A DNA stretch of 64,000 nt from Prauserella alba (GTDB lineage: Bacteria > Actinomycetota > Actinomycetes > Mycobacteriales > Pseudonocardiaceae): contig NZ_JAMTCH010000007.1 of the NCBI RefSeq assembly GCF_024171735.1, forward strand, positions 1 through 64,000. Reading direction: 5' to 3'. The translations under genes and the position numbers were made by a program. Below are positions 17,206 through 25,944 of the stretch, piece by piece; the first letter of the stretch is position 1; the number at the start of each line of letters is the position of its first letter. The notes under the pieces are model-generated. The model made no database searches. It worked only from the letters and a program-made list of their open reading frames with translations, and was not told the DNA's origin.

Positions 17206-17533
17206 GGGACAACCGTATCGAGATCGACGTCGCCGTGTGCGGTGAGTCGATCTACGGGCGGTGGCTACTACGCCGAGTGATGCGTTGCCACGGCGCGTAA
17301 TTTTCACACCTTCGTGCCATCAAGTCGCGCGGGACGTGATTTCCGGGTCTCGCGTTTGCCATTCTCGTCGGCACGTGGGTGAAACCCGCCCGGGAATTCA
17401 TTTTCCGATTCTTCTTCATGTTCTGCAGTGCCCGAGGGCGGGCGCCGGCAGGACCGAGGCTTGTACAGGGCCGTGCGCGCAGTGGTGTTTCGAACGCCGA
17501 GCCGTGCGGGTTCGAGATTCGCGAGGAGTGTGC
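17206..17533. other. Intergenic region upstream of secreted-protein gene
   Basis: No gene is supported in these 328 bp between two divergent genes. The middle (about 17295-17420) is noticeably AT-richer than the surroundings, with TTTTCACACC and CATTTTCCGATTCTTCTTC stretches, as expected of a promoter or 5' untranslated region for the gene at 17534. Confidence 0.4.
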
Positions 17534-18898
17534 GTGGCAGCGACGACCCCGACACCGGACGCCCGGCGCGTCCGTCGGTGGTTGGCGCGCGCGCTCGCCG
17601 TCTCCGGAGGTGCGGCGGCCGCTACCGCGATCGCGTGGGGCGTCGGCACGACGTCCGCCTCCGCGGTCGAGAACCCGCTCGACAACGTCGGCGACGCCAA
17701 GCCGGCGGCCGACGTCCCGTTCGCCTCCGGGTCCGGGGACACGCGGTCCCCCGACTCCCACTCCCCCGGCTCCCACTCCGCGGAGACCCGGGCTGCGGGC
17801 GAGCAGTCCGGCGCGCGGCATGCGCAGTCGTCGGACGGTGGTTCCGACCACGGCGACGCCTCGGGTAGGGGCGAGTCCACCGGAGCCGGTGCGGGGTCGC
17901 CCGACACCGCGTCGGGCCGGCACGTCACGGATCGTGCGAACGCCGAGGGGCTCGCCGCGTGCGACCACGCCCCCGGTCCCTCCGACGTACGCGGCCTGTT
18001 CGACGACGCGCACACCGACCGCTTCGACATCGCTCGCTTCGCCGACCGCGGCCGTGAGCTCTCCGGCCGCGAGCTGTCCGGTGCCGAACTGCCGGGTGAC
18101 GCCGCGGAGTCCGTGGCGGCTGCCGAGTCCGTGGACTCCGCGCACGGCACCGATTCCGAGAGCGCACCCTGCCCGGATTCCGGTGCCGATCGCCCGGACG
18201 GTGCCGACGCGCCGGACGCCGCAGAGCAGACCGAGCAGTCCGGCGCTGCCGACGGTTCCGATGCCGCGCGGCAGCACGTCGAGCAGACCTGGTCACACGT
18301 CACCGGCCGGACTCGCGACGCGGTCCACGGCTTCGGTGACGCGCTGCGCACCGTGGCCGACGACTGGTCCGGCGACCGTTCGCCGGACTGGAACGGCTGG
18401 CCCGACGTCGAGCTGCCGTGGTCCGGCTTCGCGCCCGATCCCGGCGACCTGCCGTCGCCGAACGACGTGCCGTGGGGTTCCGGTGGCCCGGATCTGCCCG
18501 AAGGCGCCGCCCAGACTTCGCCGCACGACGCCGACGCCCGCGCTCCGGGCGACGAGCGGCACGACGCCGTGACGTCCACTTCGGACCGCGGCAACCATGA
18601 GACGTCCGGTGTCCTCGACACCGGTCACGACGGCGCGAGCACCGAAAGTGCCGCCGTCGACACCGACTCCGGAGAGCCGACGACGCCGTCGTTCCCGGAG
18701 TTCGACCCGCAGTACGTGCCGGCCTCCGTGCCGTCGCACTCGTCGATCGCCGGCAGCGCGCACGCCGATGCGCCGTCCGGCGCCGTCATCACCACGGCCG
18801 CACCGTTCGCCGTGGCCGCCGCGGGTGCCGTCCGGCGCTCCGGCCTGCTGCACAAGTCGATGTCGCCGGGTTCGCAGCCCGGTGTGACGCCCGACTGA
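17534..18898 (+). CDS. Secreted Ser/Asp-rich protein, unknown function
   Basis: Not recognised. A 454-residue protein beginning with a twin-arginine-flanked signal peptide (RRVRRWLARALAVSGGAAAA, cleavage after SASA near residue 48). The mature part is acidic, low in hydrophobics and rich in Ser, Asp, Gly and Pro, with little repeat order except GRELSGRELSGAELPGDAAE-like units near 175-190. A short hydrophobic patch, AVITTAAPFAVAAAGAVRRS, lies near the C-terminus, possibly a weak anchor. GTG 17534 is chosen because GAGGAG lies 7 nt upstream. It is followed in the same direction by the chaplin-like repeat protein, so both may build or decorate the cell surface (inference). Confidence 0.6.
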   Translation: MAATTPTPDARRVRRWLARALAVSGGAAAATAIAWGVGTTSASAVENPLDNVGDAKPAADVPFASGSGDTRSPDSHSPGSHSAETRAAGEQSGARHAQSSDGGSDHGDASGRGESTGAGAGSPDTASGRHVTDRANAEGLAACDHAPGPSDVRGLFDDAHTDRFDIARFADRGRELSGRELSGAELPGDAAESVAAAESVDSAHGTDSESAPCPDSGADRPDGADAPDAAEQTEQSGAADGSDAARQHVEQTWSHVTGRTRDAVHGFGDALRTVADDWSGDRSPDWNGWPDVELPWSGFAPDPGDLPSPNDVPWGSGGPDLPEGAAQTSPHDADARAPGDERHDAVTSTSDRGNHETSGVLDTGHDGASTESAAVDTDSGEPTTPSFPEFDPQYVPASVPSHSSIAGSAHADAPSGAVITTAAPFAVAAAGAVRRSGLLHKSMSPGSQPGVTPD

Positions 18899-19099
18899 TC
18901 ACTTCCGCGGGGTAGCCGGCGCGCCCCTGCGGATTTCCGTTTTTCCGCTTTTATTTCTCCGCGCCGGCTTTTCCTTTCCCCGCATTTCCCGCGACGCGCC
19001 GTTCGGCGCGCTCGCCATCCGCCTCATGTCCCCGCGCGTCCGGCGGAGCGCAGATATGCCCTCTCAACAGGGAACCTAGGAAAAGGAGAACACCACATA

Positions 19100-22000
19100 A
19101 TGCAGACCTGGGCGAAGCGCGGATTGCAGACCGCGCTGGTGACCGGTGGCATGATGATGCTGGGCACCGGCATCGCTTCCGCAGACGAGAACGTCGACCC
19201 GGATTCCCCCGCCGGTCCGCTCGATGCTGGCGTCAGCGTTCCCGTTCAGATCGAGGACAACGCGGTCGGCACGCCGATGGGGCAGCACAACCTGCCCGGT
19301 GTCGACAGGGAGCTCAGCACCAAGCCCGTCACGGACAAGGTGAACGAGGCGGCCGCTCCGGCCATGGAGAAGGCCAAGCCCGTGTCCGACAAGGTGAACG
19401 AGGCCGCCGCGCCGGTGTCCGAGCGGCTGCAGTCCGCGGCCGACCGCGGCAGCGCGGCGATGACCCAGACGGGCCCGCACACCGAGAAGGCGGCTCCGAG
19501 CGTGGAATCGCCGGTCACCAAGGCGACCGAGGCCGGCTCCGACCGTCTCCCCGGGCCGGTTTCCGATTCCGTTCCGCAGACCGGGCAGGTCACGGACACG
19601 CTCACGCAGCAGGTCGGCAATGCCGACGCACGCCAGGTGCCCGAGCCGGGCAACGACCCGTTCATGGGCAACAAGGTCGACACCAACATCGCGCTGCCGA
19701 TCCAGATCACGGGCAACGCGGTGGGCATCCTCGGTGACGCCGAGGTGCACTCGGACTCCGAGCAGTCCTACGAGCACAACTCCGACGTCAGCACCGACGG
19801 CTCCTCCGGCGGGCTCGCGGGCAACGTCGTGGCCCTCGATTGGGCGGCGCCGGTGCAGATCTCCGGCAACGCCGGCAGCCTGGGCGGCTCGGGCAAGACC
19901 TCGGGCAGCGCCTCGCAGGACGCCACCACCACGGGCGACGTGGACACCGACGGCAGCAACGGCGCAGGCGCGGGCAACATCGTGTCGCCGCAGGGCGCCA
20001 CCCCGGTGCAGGTGTCGGGCAACGCCATCGCGTGGTTCCTCGGCCACTCCGAGACCGACTTCGACCCCAGCAGCTCCGCCGAGAGCGGCGGTTACCTCGC
20101 CACCAACGGTGAGGGCGGCTCCATCGCGGGCAACGTGGTGGGCGCGCCGGTCGCACTGCCCGTGCGGGTCGCGAACAACGCGGCCACGTGGGGCGGCGAC
20201 GCCGACGCCTCCGGTTCGTCGATGGTCGACGCCGCCGCCGGTGACGACACGTCGCCCGGCATGCACGACATCGACAGCTTCATCCAGACGGAGGGCGAGA
20301 ACGGCTTCGCATCCGGCACGATCGCCCAGCCGCAGGTCGCGTCGCTGGCCTCGGTGACGGGTGTCGCGGGTTCGTGGATCGGCAACGCGGCGACCGGTAC
20401 CGCGGGCGACCGCCAGACCGGCGGCACGGCGTCCGACGCCACGATGACCGCCGGCGGTCCCTCCAACACCAACGGCAACGAGGCAGCGGGCTCGGGCAAC
20501 ATCGCCGACGCTCCGGTGGCGCTGCCGGTGGAGATCTTCGGTGTCGGCGGCACGTGGATCGGTAACGCGCACGCCCAGGACCACGTCAACAGCACCGAGG
20601 CCACGGCGGGCGGTGACACGCTGACGCCGGGCGACGAGTCGGTCCTGTCCTCCAACACCGCGTCGCCGGCGATCGCGTCGGCCGCCGAGGTGTTCGGCGT
20701 GGGCGGTTCGTGGATCGGCAACGCCTCGGGCAGCGCCGAGTCCGACAAGCTCGTCGAGGCGGGTGGCTACAACGGCACGCTCGCCAACGAGTCCTCCGGT
20801 TCGGGCAACCTGGTGCAGGTGCCGCTGGCCACGCCGGTCGAGGTCTTCGGCGTCGGCGGCAGCTGGATCGGCCAGGGTGCCGGCGAGGCCGAGGAGACCA
20901 AGGAGGTCATCGCCGGCGGTGGCGGCAGCACCATCGACGACTACGGCTTCGCGAACGCCAACCTCGTGCAGGCGCCGGTGGCGCTGCCCGCGCAGGTCTT
21001 CGGTGTCGGCGGCAGCTGGATCGGCAACGGCTTCGGCGAGGGCGAGGGTGACACGATCACCGAGGCCGGCGGCGACGCGACGGCAGCGGGCGACAAGGGC
21101 ACGGCGGCCGGCAACATCGGCTTCGTGCCGGTGTCGCTGCCCGCGCAGGTGCACGGGATCGGCGGCAGCTGGATCGGCAACGGCCACGGCACCAGCAGCA
21201 ACCTGACCGACTCGATGGCGGGCGGCGACGCCACGACGTCGGGTGAGCAGGGCTCCATCGCTGGCAACCTGGTCGAGGTTCCGGCCGGTGGCGCGGCGTC
21301 GGTGTTCGGCAACGGCGCGAACTGGATCGGCACCGCGTCGGGCACCGGCGTGAACGACGTCGTGTCCGAGGCAGGCGGCGACTCGGAGACCGTCGGTGAC
21401 GGCGGTTCGATCGCGGGCAACATCGTCAGCGCCGACGCGATGCCGATCGTGTCGGCCTTCGGCAACGCGGCCAGCCTGACCGGTGTCGCGAACGGTGCGG
21501 GCGCGAACTTCGTGGACGTCACGTCCGGTGGCGACAAGGAGACGTCCGGCATGGGCGGCGCGATCTCCGGCTCGATCATCGACGTGCCGCTGACCGCAGT
21601 GGCGCAGCTGTTCGGCAACGCAGCCACGGCCGGCGGCGTCGCGAACGCCATCGGCGACAACACGACGGTCGGCGAGTCCAGCGGCACCACCACGACGGCC
21701 GGTGACCCGCAGTCGCTGTCCGGTGTGGACGTGCAGCGTCCGATCGGCGTCGTCGCGCAGGTGTACGACGTGCCGCTCGAGCTGCTCGGCCAGGCGACCA
21801 CCCTGGCCAACAACGACACGGACCTGACGGTCGCCGACGCGCCGATCGACCCGATCATCGGCAAGGAGATCAGCGGCTCGGAGCTGCCCGCGACGGGCAT
21901 GCCGAACACGCCGTACTTCGCCGCGCTGGCCAACCGGGCGCCGGAGCTGGCCTCGGCGTCCCCGATGCAGCGTTCGGCGACGCCGGCCGCGATGCCGTCG

Positions 22001-22459
22001 GCCCCGGGGGTGCCCGCCGTGCCGGGCCTGCCGGGCGCGGGTGACCTGCCCGCCGGCGACCTGCCGGTCGGTGAGCTGCCCGCCGGCGACCTGCCGGTCG
22101 GTGAGCTGCCCGCCGGCGACCTGCCCGCCGGTGAGCTTCCGGTCGACGGCCTGCTGCCGGAGCTGTCCGGTGCGGCGGCTCCGGAGCTGCCCGCGATGCC
22201 GGCCCAGCGTTCGGACGTGCCGCAGCTGCCCGCCGACCCGACGCAGGGTGAGTTCGCGGGTGCGCTGGACGGCGTCTCGCTGAACGGTGTCGAGCTGGGC
22301 GGCACGGACATGCGTGCCGCGGAGATGCCCGCCACGCCGGCCCTGCCGGGCGCGGGCGAGCTGCCGACGGCCGGTGACCTGCCGGTCGAGGCCGACATGA
22401 TGAAGGGTGCCGCCGAGCAGGTGTCCTTCAACGGCTACGGCCTGGGTGCGTTCGTCTGA
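19100..22459 (+). CDS. Giant secreted protein with chaplin-like repeats
   Basis: A 1,119-residue exported protein; signal peptide 1-28 ends at IASA. Residues 74-112 hold a duplicated 19-residue helix (KPVTDKVNEAAAPAM, then KPVSDKVNEAAAPVS). Residues about 190-900 are some fourteen repeats of about 51 residues following GNxVxxPxxxPVxVxGVGGSWIGxxxG and an Asp/Gly/Thr-rich tail ending AGGDxxxxG. The core resembles the chaplin domain (SGNxVxVPxxxPVxxxGN) that coats Streptomyces aerial hyphae, but the two chaplin cysteines are missing. Residues about 980-1015 are a (G[DE]LP[AV]) repeat. An AAAAGGAG ribosome site precedes ATG 19100. No C-terminal sorting signal or membrane anchor is seen, so it is probably released or self-assembling. 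Confidence 0.7.
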   Translation: MQTWAKRGLQTALVTGGMMMLGTGIASADENVDPDSPAGPLDAGVSVPVQIEDNAVGTPMGQHNLPGVDRELSTKPVTDKVNEAAAPAMEKAKPVSDKVNEAAAPVSERLQSAADRGSAAMTQTGPHTEKAAPSVESPVTKATEAGSDRLPGPVSDSVPQTGQVTDTLTQQVGNADARQVPEPGNDPFMGNKVDTNIALPIQITGNAVGILGDAEVHSDSEQSYEHNSDVSTDGSSGGLAGNVVALDWAAPVQISGNAGSLGGSGKTSGSASQDATTTGDVDTDGSNGAGAGNIVSPQGATPVQVSGNAIAWFLGHSETDFDPSSSAESGGYLATNGEGGSIAGNVVGAPVALPVRVANNAATWGGDADASGSSMVDAAAGDDTSPGMHDIDSFIQTEGENGFASGTIAQPQVASLASVTGVAGSWIGNAATGTAGDRQTGGTASDATMTAGGPSNTNGNEAAGSGNIADAPVALPVEIFGVGGTWIGNAHAQDHVNSTEATAGGDTLTPGDESVLSSNTASPAIASAAEVFGVGGSWIGNASGSAESDKLVEAGGYNGTLANESSGSGNLVQVPLATPVEVFGVGGSWIGQGAGEAEETKEVIAGGGGSTIDDYGFANANLVQAPVALPAQVFGVGGSWIGNGFGEGEGDTITEAGGDATAAGDKGTAAGNIGFVPVSLPAQVHGIGGSWIGNGHGTSSNLTDSMAGGDATTSGEQGSIAGNLVEVPAGGAASVFGNGANWIGTASGTGVNDVVSEAGGDSETVGDGGSIAGNIVSADAMPIVSAFGNAASLTGVANGAGANFVDVTSGGDKETSGMGGAISGSIIDVPLTAVAQLFGNAATAGGVANAIGDNTTVGESSGTTTTAGDPQSLSGVDVQRPIGVVAQVYDVPLELLGQATTLANNDTDLTVADAPIDPIIGKEISGSELPATGMPNTPYFAALANRAPELASASPMQRSATPAAMPSAPGVPAVPGLPGAGDLPAGDLPVGELPAGDLPVGELPAGDLPAGELPVDGLLPELSGAAAPELPAMPAQRSDVPQLPADPTQGEFAGALDGVSLNGVELGGTDMRAAEMPATPALPGAGELPTAGDLPVEADMMKGAAEQVSFNGYGLGAFV
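22041..22147 (+). repeat. 30-bp tandem repeat coding a (GDLPV/GELPA) tract
   Basis: About three and a half direct copies of a 30-bp unit containing GACCTGCCGGTCGGTGAGCT, inside the repeat-protein gene. It encodes alternating GDLPA/GDLPV/GELPA pentapeptides. Such arrays change copy number easily, so the length may vary between strains. Confidence 0.75.
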
Positions 22460-22508
22460 GCCGAACCCATCCGCTGCCGGTCCACGTGAGACCGGCCGAG
22501 TGAGATTC

Positions 22509-22544
22509 GCGGGCCCCGGAAGCGATGTCGCTTCCGGGGCCCGC
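22509..22544. terminator. Bidirectional terminator hairpin
   Basis: A perfect 17-bp stem (GCGGGCCCCGGAAGCGA and its complement) separated by 2 nt, between the convergent repeat-protein gene and the dioxygenase gene. No T-tract follows on either side, as is common for actinobacterial terminators. Confidence 0.75.
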
Positions 22545-22576
22545 TGCCGTGTGCGGGGTGGTCGCCGGTGCCGGGA

Positions 22577-23344
22577 TCAGCCGAGCTGGACGGAGCGTTT
22601 CGCGAGGCCGTGCCAGTAGCCGTCGATGACGGTGTCGGGCGTGCGGTCGTCGCCTGCGCCGAGGGAGACGAACAGGGGCGCGAAGTGTTCGGTCCTCGGG
22701 TGAGCGAGCTGGGCCGCGGGTGCCTTGTGCCGGAAGTCGAGGAGCGCGTCGATGTCGCCCGTGGCGAGCGCGCCTGCTCCCCAGTCGTCGAACTCGGCGG
22801 ACCATGCCGGAGGTGTTCCGCCGGAGCCGTCGGTCTGGCGCATCGCGACGAGGTTGTGGGTGAAGAAGCCGCTGCCGATGATCAGCACCCCGCGGTCCAG
22901 CAGCGGGGCGAGGCGGCGGCCGAAGTCGTGGAGTGTGCGCGGGTCGAGGGTCGGCAGGGACACCTGGAGGACGGGTATGTCGGCGCCGGGATACATCTCG
23001 ACGAGGGGCACGTAGGCGCCGTGGTCGAGGCCGCGTGCCGGGTCGTCGTGGACGTTCCCGCCGAGAAGTTTCCGCACGTCGGCGGCGAGATCGGGGGCGC
23101 CGGGCGCCGGGTAGGTGACGTCGTAGTAGCGATCGGGGAAGCCCCAGAAGTCGTACACGAGCGGGACCGTCGTGGTGGCTCCGAGAGTGGCGGGCGCCTC
23201 CTCCCAGTGGGCGGAGACGACGAGGATCGACGTCGGCGTCGGCAGGTCGGCGGCCCAGTCGGCGAGCTGACCGGTCCAGGTGGCGTCGTCGGCGAGCGGC
23301 GGCGCCCCGTGGCTCAGGTACAGCACGGGCATCCGGTCGGTCAT
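22577..23344 (-). CDS. Class III extradiol ring-cleavage dioxygenase (DODA/YgiD-like)
   Basis: Non-haem iron enzyme of the LigB superfamily, 255 residues, similar to 4,5-DOPA dioxygenase. Metal-ligand and active-site histidines are visible in YLSHGAPP (H near residue 13), VVSAHWE (H near 46), LDHGAYVPL (H near 107) and GSGFFTHNL. The C-terminal HFAPLFVSLGAG is also conserved. It opens catechol-type rings with oxygen; the substrate is unknown. GGGAGG lies 4 nt upstream of ATG 23344. A perfect GTTGAA-TT-TTCAAC palindrome at 23376-23389 in the promoter is a likely operator. Single gene, convergent with the repeat protein. Confidence 0.88.
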   Translation of the reverse strand: MTDRMPVLYLSHGAPPLADDATWTGQLADWAADLPTPTSILVVSAHWEEAPATLGATTTVPLVYDFWGFPDRYYDVTYPAPGAPDLAADVRKLLGGNVHDDPARGLDHGAYVPLVEMYPGADIPVLQVSLPTLDPRTLHDFGRRLAPLLDRGVLIIGSGFFTHNLVAMRQTDGSGGTPPAWSAEFDDWGAGALATGDIDALLDFRHKAPAAQLAHPRTEHFAPLFVSLGAGDDRTPDTVIDGYWHGLAKRSVQLG

Positions 23345-23375
23345 GACGCCTCCCTGGGTGGACCACAACAAGAAC

Positions 23376-23389
23376 GTTGAATTTTCAAC
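23376..23389. promoter_or_regulatory. GTTGAA-TT-TTCAAC palindrome upstream of dioxygenase
   Basis: A perfect 6-bp inverted repeat with 2-nt spacer, AT-rich against its surroundings, 32 bp before the dioxygenase start. Position and symmetry suggest an operator for a dimeric repressor; the regulator is not identified. Confidence 0.5.
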
Positions 23390-23489
23390 CACAACCATAC
23401 GCCGCTACCGGGGTTCACGCACAGAGGTGTCCGTCACCGCAGGTCGGATGCGTCCCACGGAGTCGCCGCGCCTGTCATGCTGCGCTGTC

Positions 23490-24434
23490 ATGACAGGCGA
23501 CGCGGATGAGTTCGAACGGCATCGGCCGCTGGTGTTCCGGGTGGCGTACGGGATGCTCGGCTCGGCCGCCGACGCCGAGGACGTACTGCAGGACACGTTC
23601 GTCAGGTGGCACGGCGCGCGGCCGGATACGATCAGGACGCCGTCGGCCTGGCTGGTCAAGGTCGCGACGAACCTCTGCCTGAACCGGCTCACCTCCGCTC
23701 GGGCCCGACATGAGCACTACCCGGGTCCGTGGCTTCCGGAACCGGTGTTGACCGGCGACGGCACCCTCGGCCCGCTGGAATCGGCCGAACAGCGCGAGTT
23801 CGTCTCGCTGGCCTTCCTCGTCCTGCTGGAACGCCTGACCCCCGCCGAACGGGCGGTGTTCGTGCTGCGTGAGGCGTTCGGATACCGCCACGACGAGGTG
23901 GCGGAGGCGCTGGCGGTGTCGGCGGCGAACTCTCGCCAGCTGTATCGCCGCGCCCGGCGACAGGTGGCCGCGGCGCGCGAGGCTTAGGACGGCGAGCGGG
24001 CCGGCGCCGGGGACCGAACGCGGCAGCGCGACCTGGTGGGACGTTTCCTCTTGGCCGCGCGCGAGGGCGATCTCGCCGGATTGGAACGACTGCTGGCGGA
24101 GGACGTCGTCACCTGGGCCGACGGCGGTGGACGTGTCGGCGCAGCGCGTCGTCCCGTGGTGGGCGGCGCGAAGGTGGCGCGGTATCTGCTCGGCGCGCTG
24201 GCGAAGGCGGGCGACGTTCCGGATCTGCTGGTGTCCGAGGTCAACGGTGAGGCGGCGGTGCTGGCCGTACAGGGGCCGAGCGGGCGCGGGCCGGGTCTCG
24301 TCGGTGTGATGGTGCCCGAGGTGGGCGACGGCGTCATCATCGGAATCCGGATCGCCGCGAACCCGGACAAGCTCGGGTTCGCCTCCTTTCAGTTGCTGCG
24401 GCTGTCACATTCCGCGTGGTCGTCCGGTTCGTAA
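23490..24434 (+). pseudogene. ECF41-type RNA polymerase sigma factor (SigJ-like) split by in-frame TAG
   Basis: Codons 1-165 (23490-23987) carry sigma region 2 (FRVAYGMLGSAADAEDVLQD) and region 4 (LTPAERAVFVLREAFGYRHD, then YRRARRQVAAAREA), with the WLPE linker motif. A TAG at 23985-23987 follows. The same frame then continues without another stop to 24434, giving the SnoaL-like extension of ECF41 proteins with the DGGGR motif (TWADGGGRVG) and NPDKL near the end. The piece after TAG could start at GTG 24036 (132 residues). In studied ECF41 factors this extension tunes activity and its removal can raise it. So the split may be a disabling mutation, a natural two-part factor, or a sequencing error. 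Next to it lies an epimerase, the usual ECF41 partner. Confidence 0.7.
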
Positions 24435-24508
24435 GGGGAATACCAGTTGCGCGGGATGCCGTCCGCAGGCGAAGGGCGGTGACGTGCTCCGATCCGAAAG
24501 TGGGGCCG

Positions 24509-25276
24509 ATGAGAACTTCGATCCTGGTCACGGGCGGTACGGGAACTCTGGGCCGAGTCGTCGTGGACAGGCTGATGGCTTGGCACGACGTGCGGGTGCT
24601 GAGTCGCGGGCATGCGGGTGATCGGCCCCCGGAGTGGGTACAGGGCGACCTGCGGACGGGTGCCGGGCTCGCCGCCGCCGTCTCCGGTGTGGACGTCGTC
24701 GTCCACTGTGCGACGACCAACGGGAGCGGCGACGTGGCCGCCACGCGGAATCTGCTCGCCGCGGCTCACCGTGCCGGACGCCCCCACGTGGTCTACGTGT
24801 CCATCGCGGGCAGCGACCGGATACCGCTCGCCTACTACCGGGCGAAACAGCACTGCGAACGGCTCGTCGAACACTCCGGACTGCCGTGGACGATCCTGCG
24901 CACCACACAGTTCCACGACCTGGTCGCGAGGTTCTTCTCGGCGCAGCGGTGGCTTCCGGGCGTCGTGGTGCCCGCGGACGTCAGCTTCCAGCCGATCGAC
25001 GTGCGCGACGTGGCCGACCGGCTTGCCGTGCTGGCCGCCGAACCCGCGGCGGGGCGGGTGGCCGACCTGGGTGGTCCGCAGATCCGCACCACCCGTGAGC
25101 TCGCGCGGACGTATCTGCAGGTCACGGGTCGTCATCGAGCCGTACTGCAGCTGCCACTGCCGGGCAGGACGTTCCGCGGTTATCGCGAAGGGTGGCACCT
25201 CGTCCCCAGCAACGTCGCCGCCGGGAGGACGTTCGACGAGTTCCTGGCCGAGTCGACGACGGGGGCGAGGTCGTGA
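24509..25276 (+). CDS. NAD(P)-binding SDR/epimerase-like oxidoreductase (ECF41 partner)
   Basis: Atypical short-chain dehydrogenase of 255 residues. The Rossmann motif VTGGTGTLGRVVVDRL is at residues 7-22, then VHCATTN, and PHVVYVSIAGSDRIPLAYYR with the YxxxK-like YYRAKQHCE. It resembles NmrA/azoreductase-like NAD(P)H-binding proteins. ECF41 sigma genes are usually linked to COE genes (carboxymuconolactone decarboxylase, oxidoreductase, epimerase), so this is probably the sigma factor's target and may respond to oxidative or redox stress (inference). Start ATG 24509 fits the Rossmann strand. The next gene overlaps it by 4 bp (GTGA). Confidence 0.82.
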   Translation: MRTSILVTGGTGTLGRVVVDRLMAWHDVRVLSRGHAGDRPPEWVQGDLRTGAGLAAAVSGVDVVVHCATTNGSGDVAATRNLLAAAHRAGRPHVVYVSIAGSDRIPLAYYRAKQHCERLVEHSGLPWTILRTTQFHDLVARFFSAQRWLPGVVVPADVSFQPIDVRDVADRLAVLAAEPAAGRVADLGGPQIRTTRELARTYLQVTGRHRAVLQLPLPGRTFRGYREGWHLVPSNVAAGRTFDEFLAESTTGARS

Positions 25277-25698
25277 GCACGGCCGTAAGGGTGGTGCTGC
25301 GCGGCGGGCTGGGCTTTCTGCTGGCCACCCAACTCGTCATCGGCTGTTGGGCACTGTTGTTCCCGCGGGCGTTCTTCGCGATCCCGTGGGTCGGCATGCG
25401 CATGGACTACAACGAGCACCTGATGCTCGACTACGGCGCGTTGAGCCTGGCTCTGTCGGTGGTACTGATCGCGGCCGTCGTCGTGACCACGCGCAGCCTG
25501 GTCCAAATCGCGCTGACCAGCTACCTGGTGTTCGCGGTGGCGCACGTCGTCATCCACGCCCGGCTGCTGCATCACCTCACGCAGGCAGAAGCGACCAGCC
25601 TGATGATCGCGTTGGGCGCGGCGGTCGCCATCCCCGCCGGCCTGCTGGTCCTGACCACCAGGCCGGGCGCGAAGTCAAGGTCTCAGAGCGGACCGTAG
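25273..25698 (+). CDS. Four-helix membrane protein downstream of SDR gene
   Basis: A 141-residue protein with four predicted membrane helices (about 10-30, 50-75, 78-98, 110-130). Its first loop holds PWVGMRMDYNEHLMLDYGAL. I do not recognise a characterised family; the layout resembles small DUF4267/DoxX-like membrane proteins. It starts at GTG 25273 within the SDR stop (4-bp overlap), so the two are translationally coupled. It may belong to the ECF41-controlled unit. Confidence 0.7.
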   Translation: MSTAVRVVLRGGLGFLLATQLVIGCWALLFPRAFFAIPWVGMRMDYNEHLMLDYGALSLALSVVLIAAVVVTTRSLVQIALTSYLVFAVAHVVIHARLLHHLTQAEATSLMIALGAAVAIPAGLLVLTTRPGAKSRSQSGP

Positions 25699-25944
25699 GA
25701 AGCTGCCGACGCGCCGGCTTCTCGCTCCTGCTGCGCTCGTGTGGATGGCCGAGGCCCTCGGCGAGGACCCTGCAGTCGTGCAGGTAGCAGCGGACGCAGC
25801 CAGAAGCGAGGCGAATCCACGAAAGCGAGCCGGGGTAATTCGGCGTCACCTGCCGTGGGGGCGGATCGCCGAGCTTGCGCGAGGACATTCCTAGCGCGGC
25901 TGCCAGCGGTTGCCCTGCTCCGGCCGACATGTTCCCCGTCGCGG

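Noticed and set aside
21884-21898. LPATG sequence in the chaplin-like protein (residues 929-933) as a sortase signal
   Set aside because: It is 187 residues from the C-terminus and is not followed by a membrane helix and basic tail.
25699-25944. Small minus-strand frame (MSAGAGQPLAAALGMSSRKL...) downstream of the methyltransferase
   Set aside because: It runs into the 3' end of the convergent membrane-protein gene, has no ribosome site I could see and no recognised family. A real small gene cannot be excluded.
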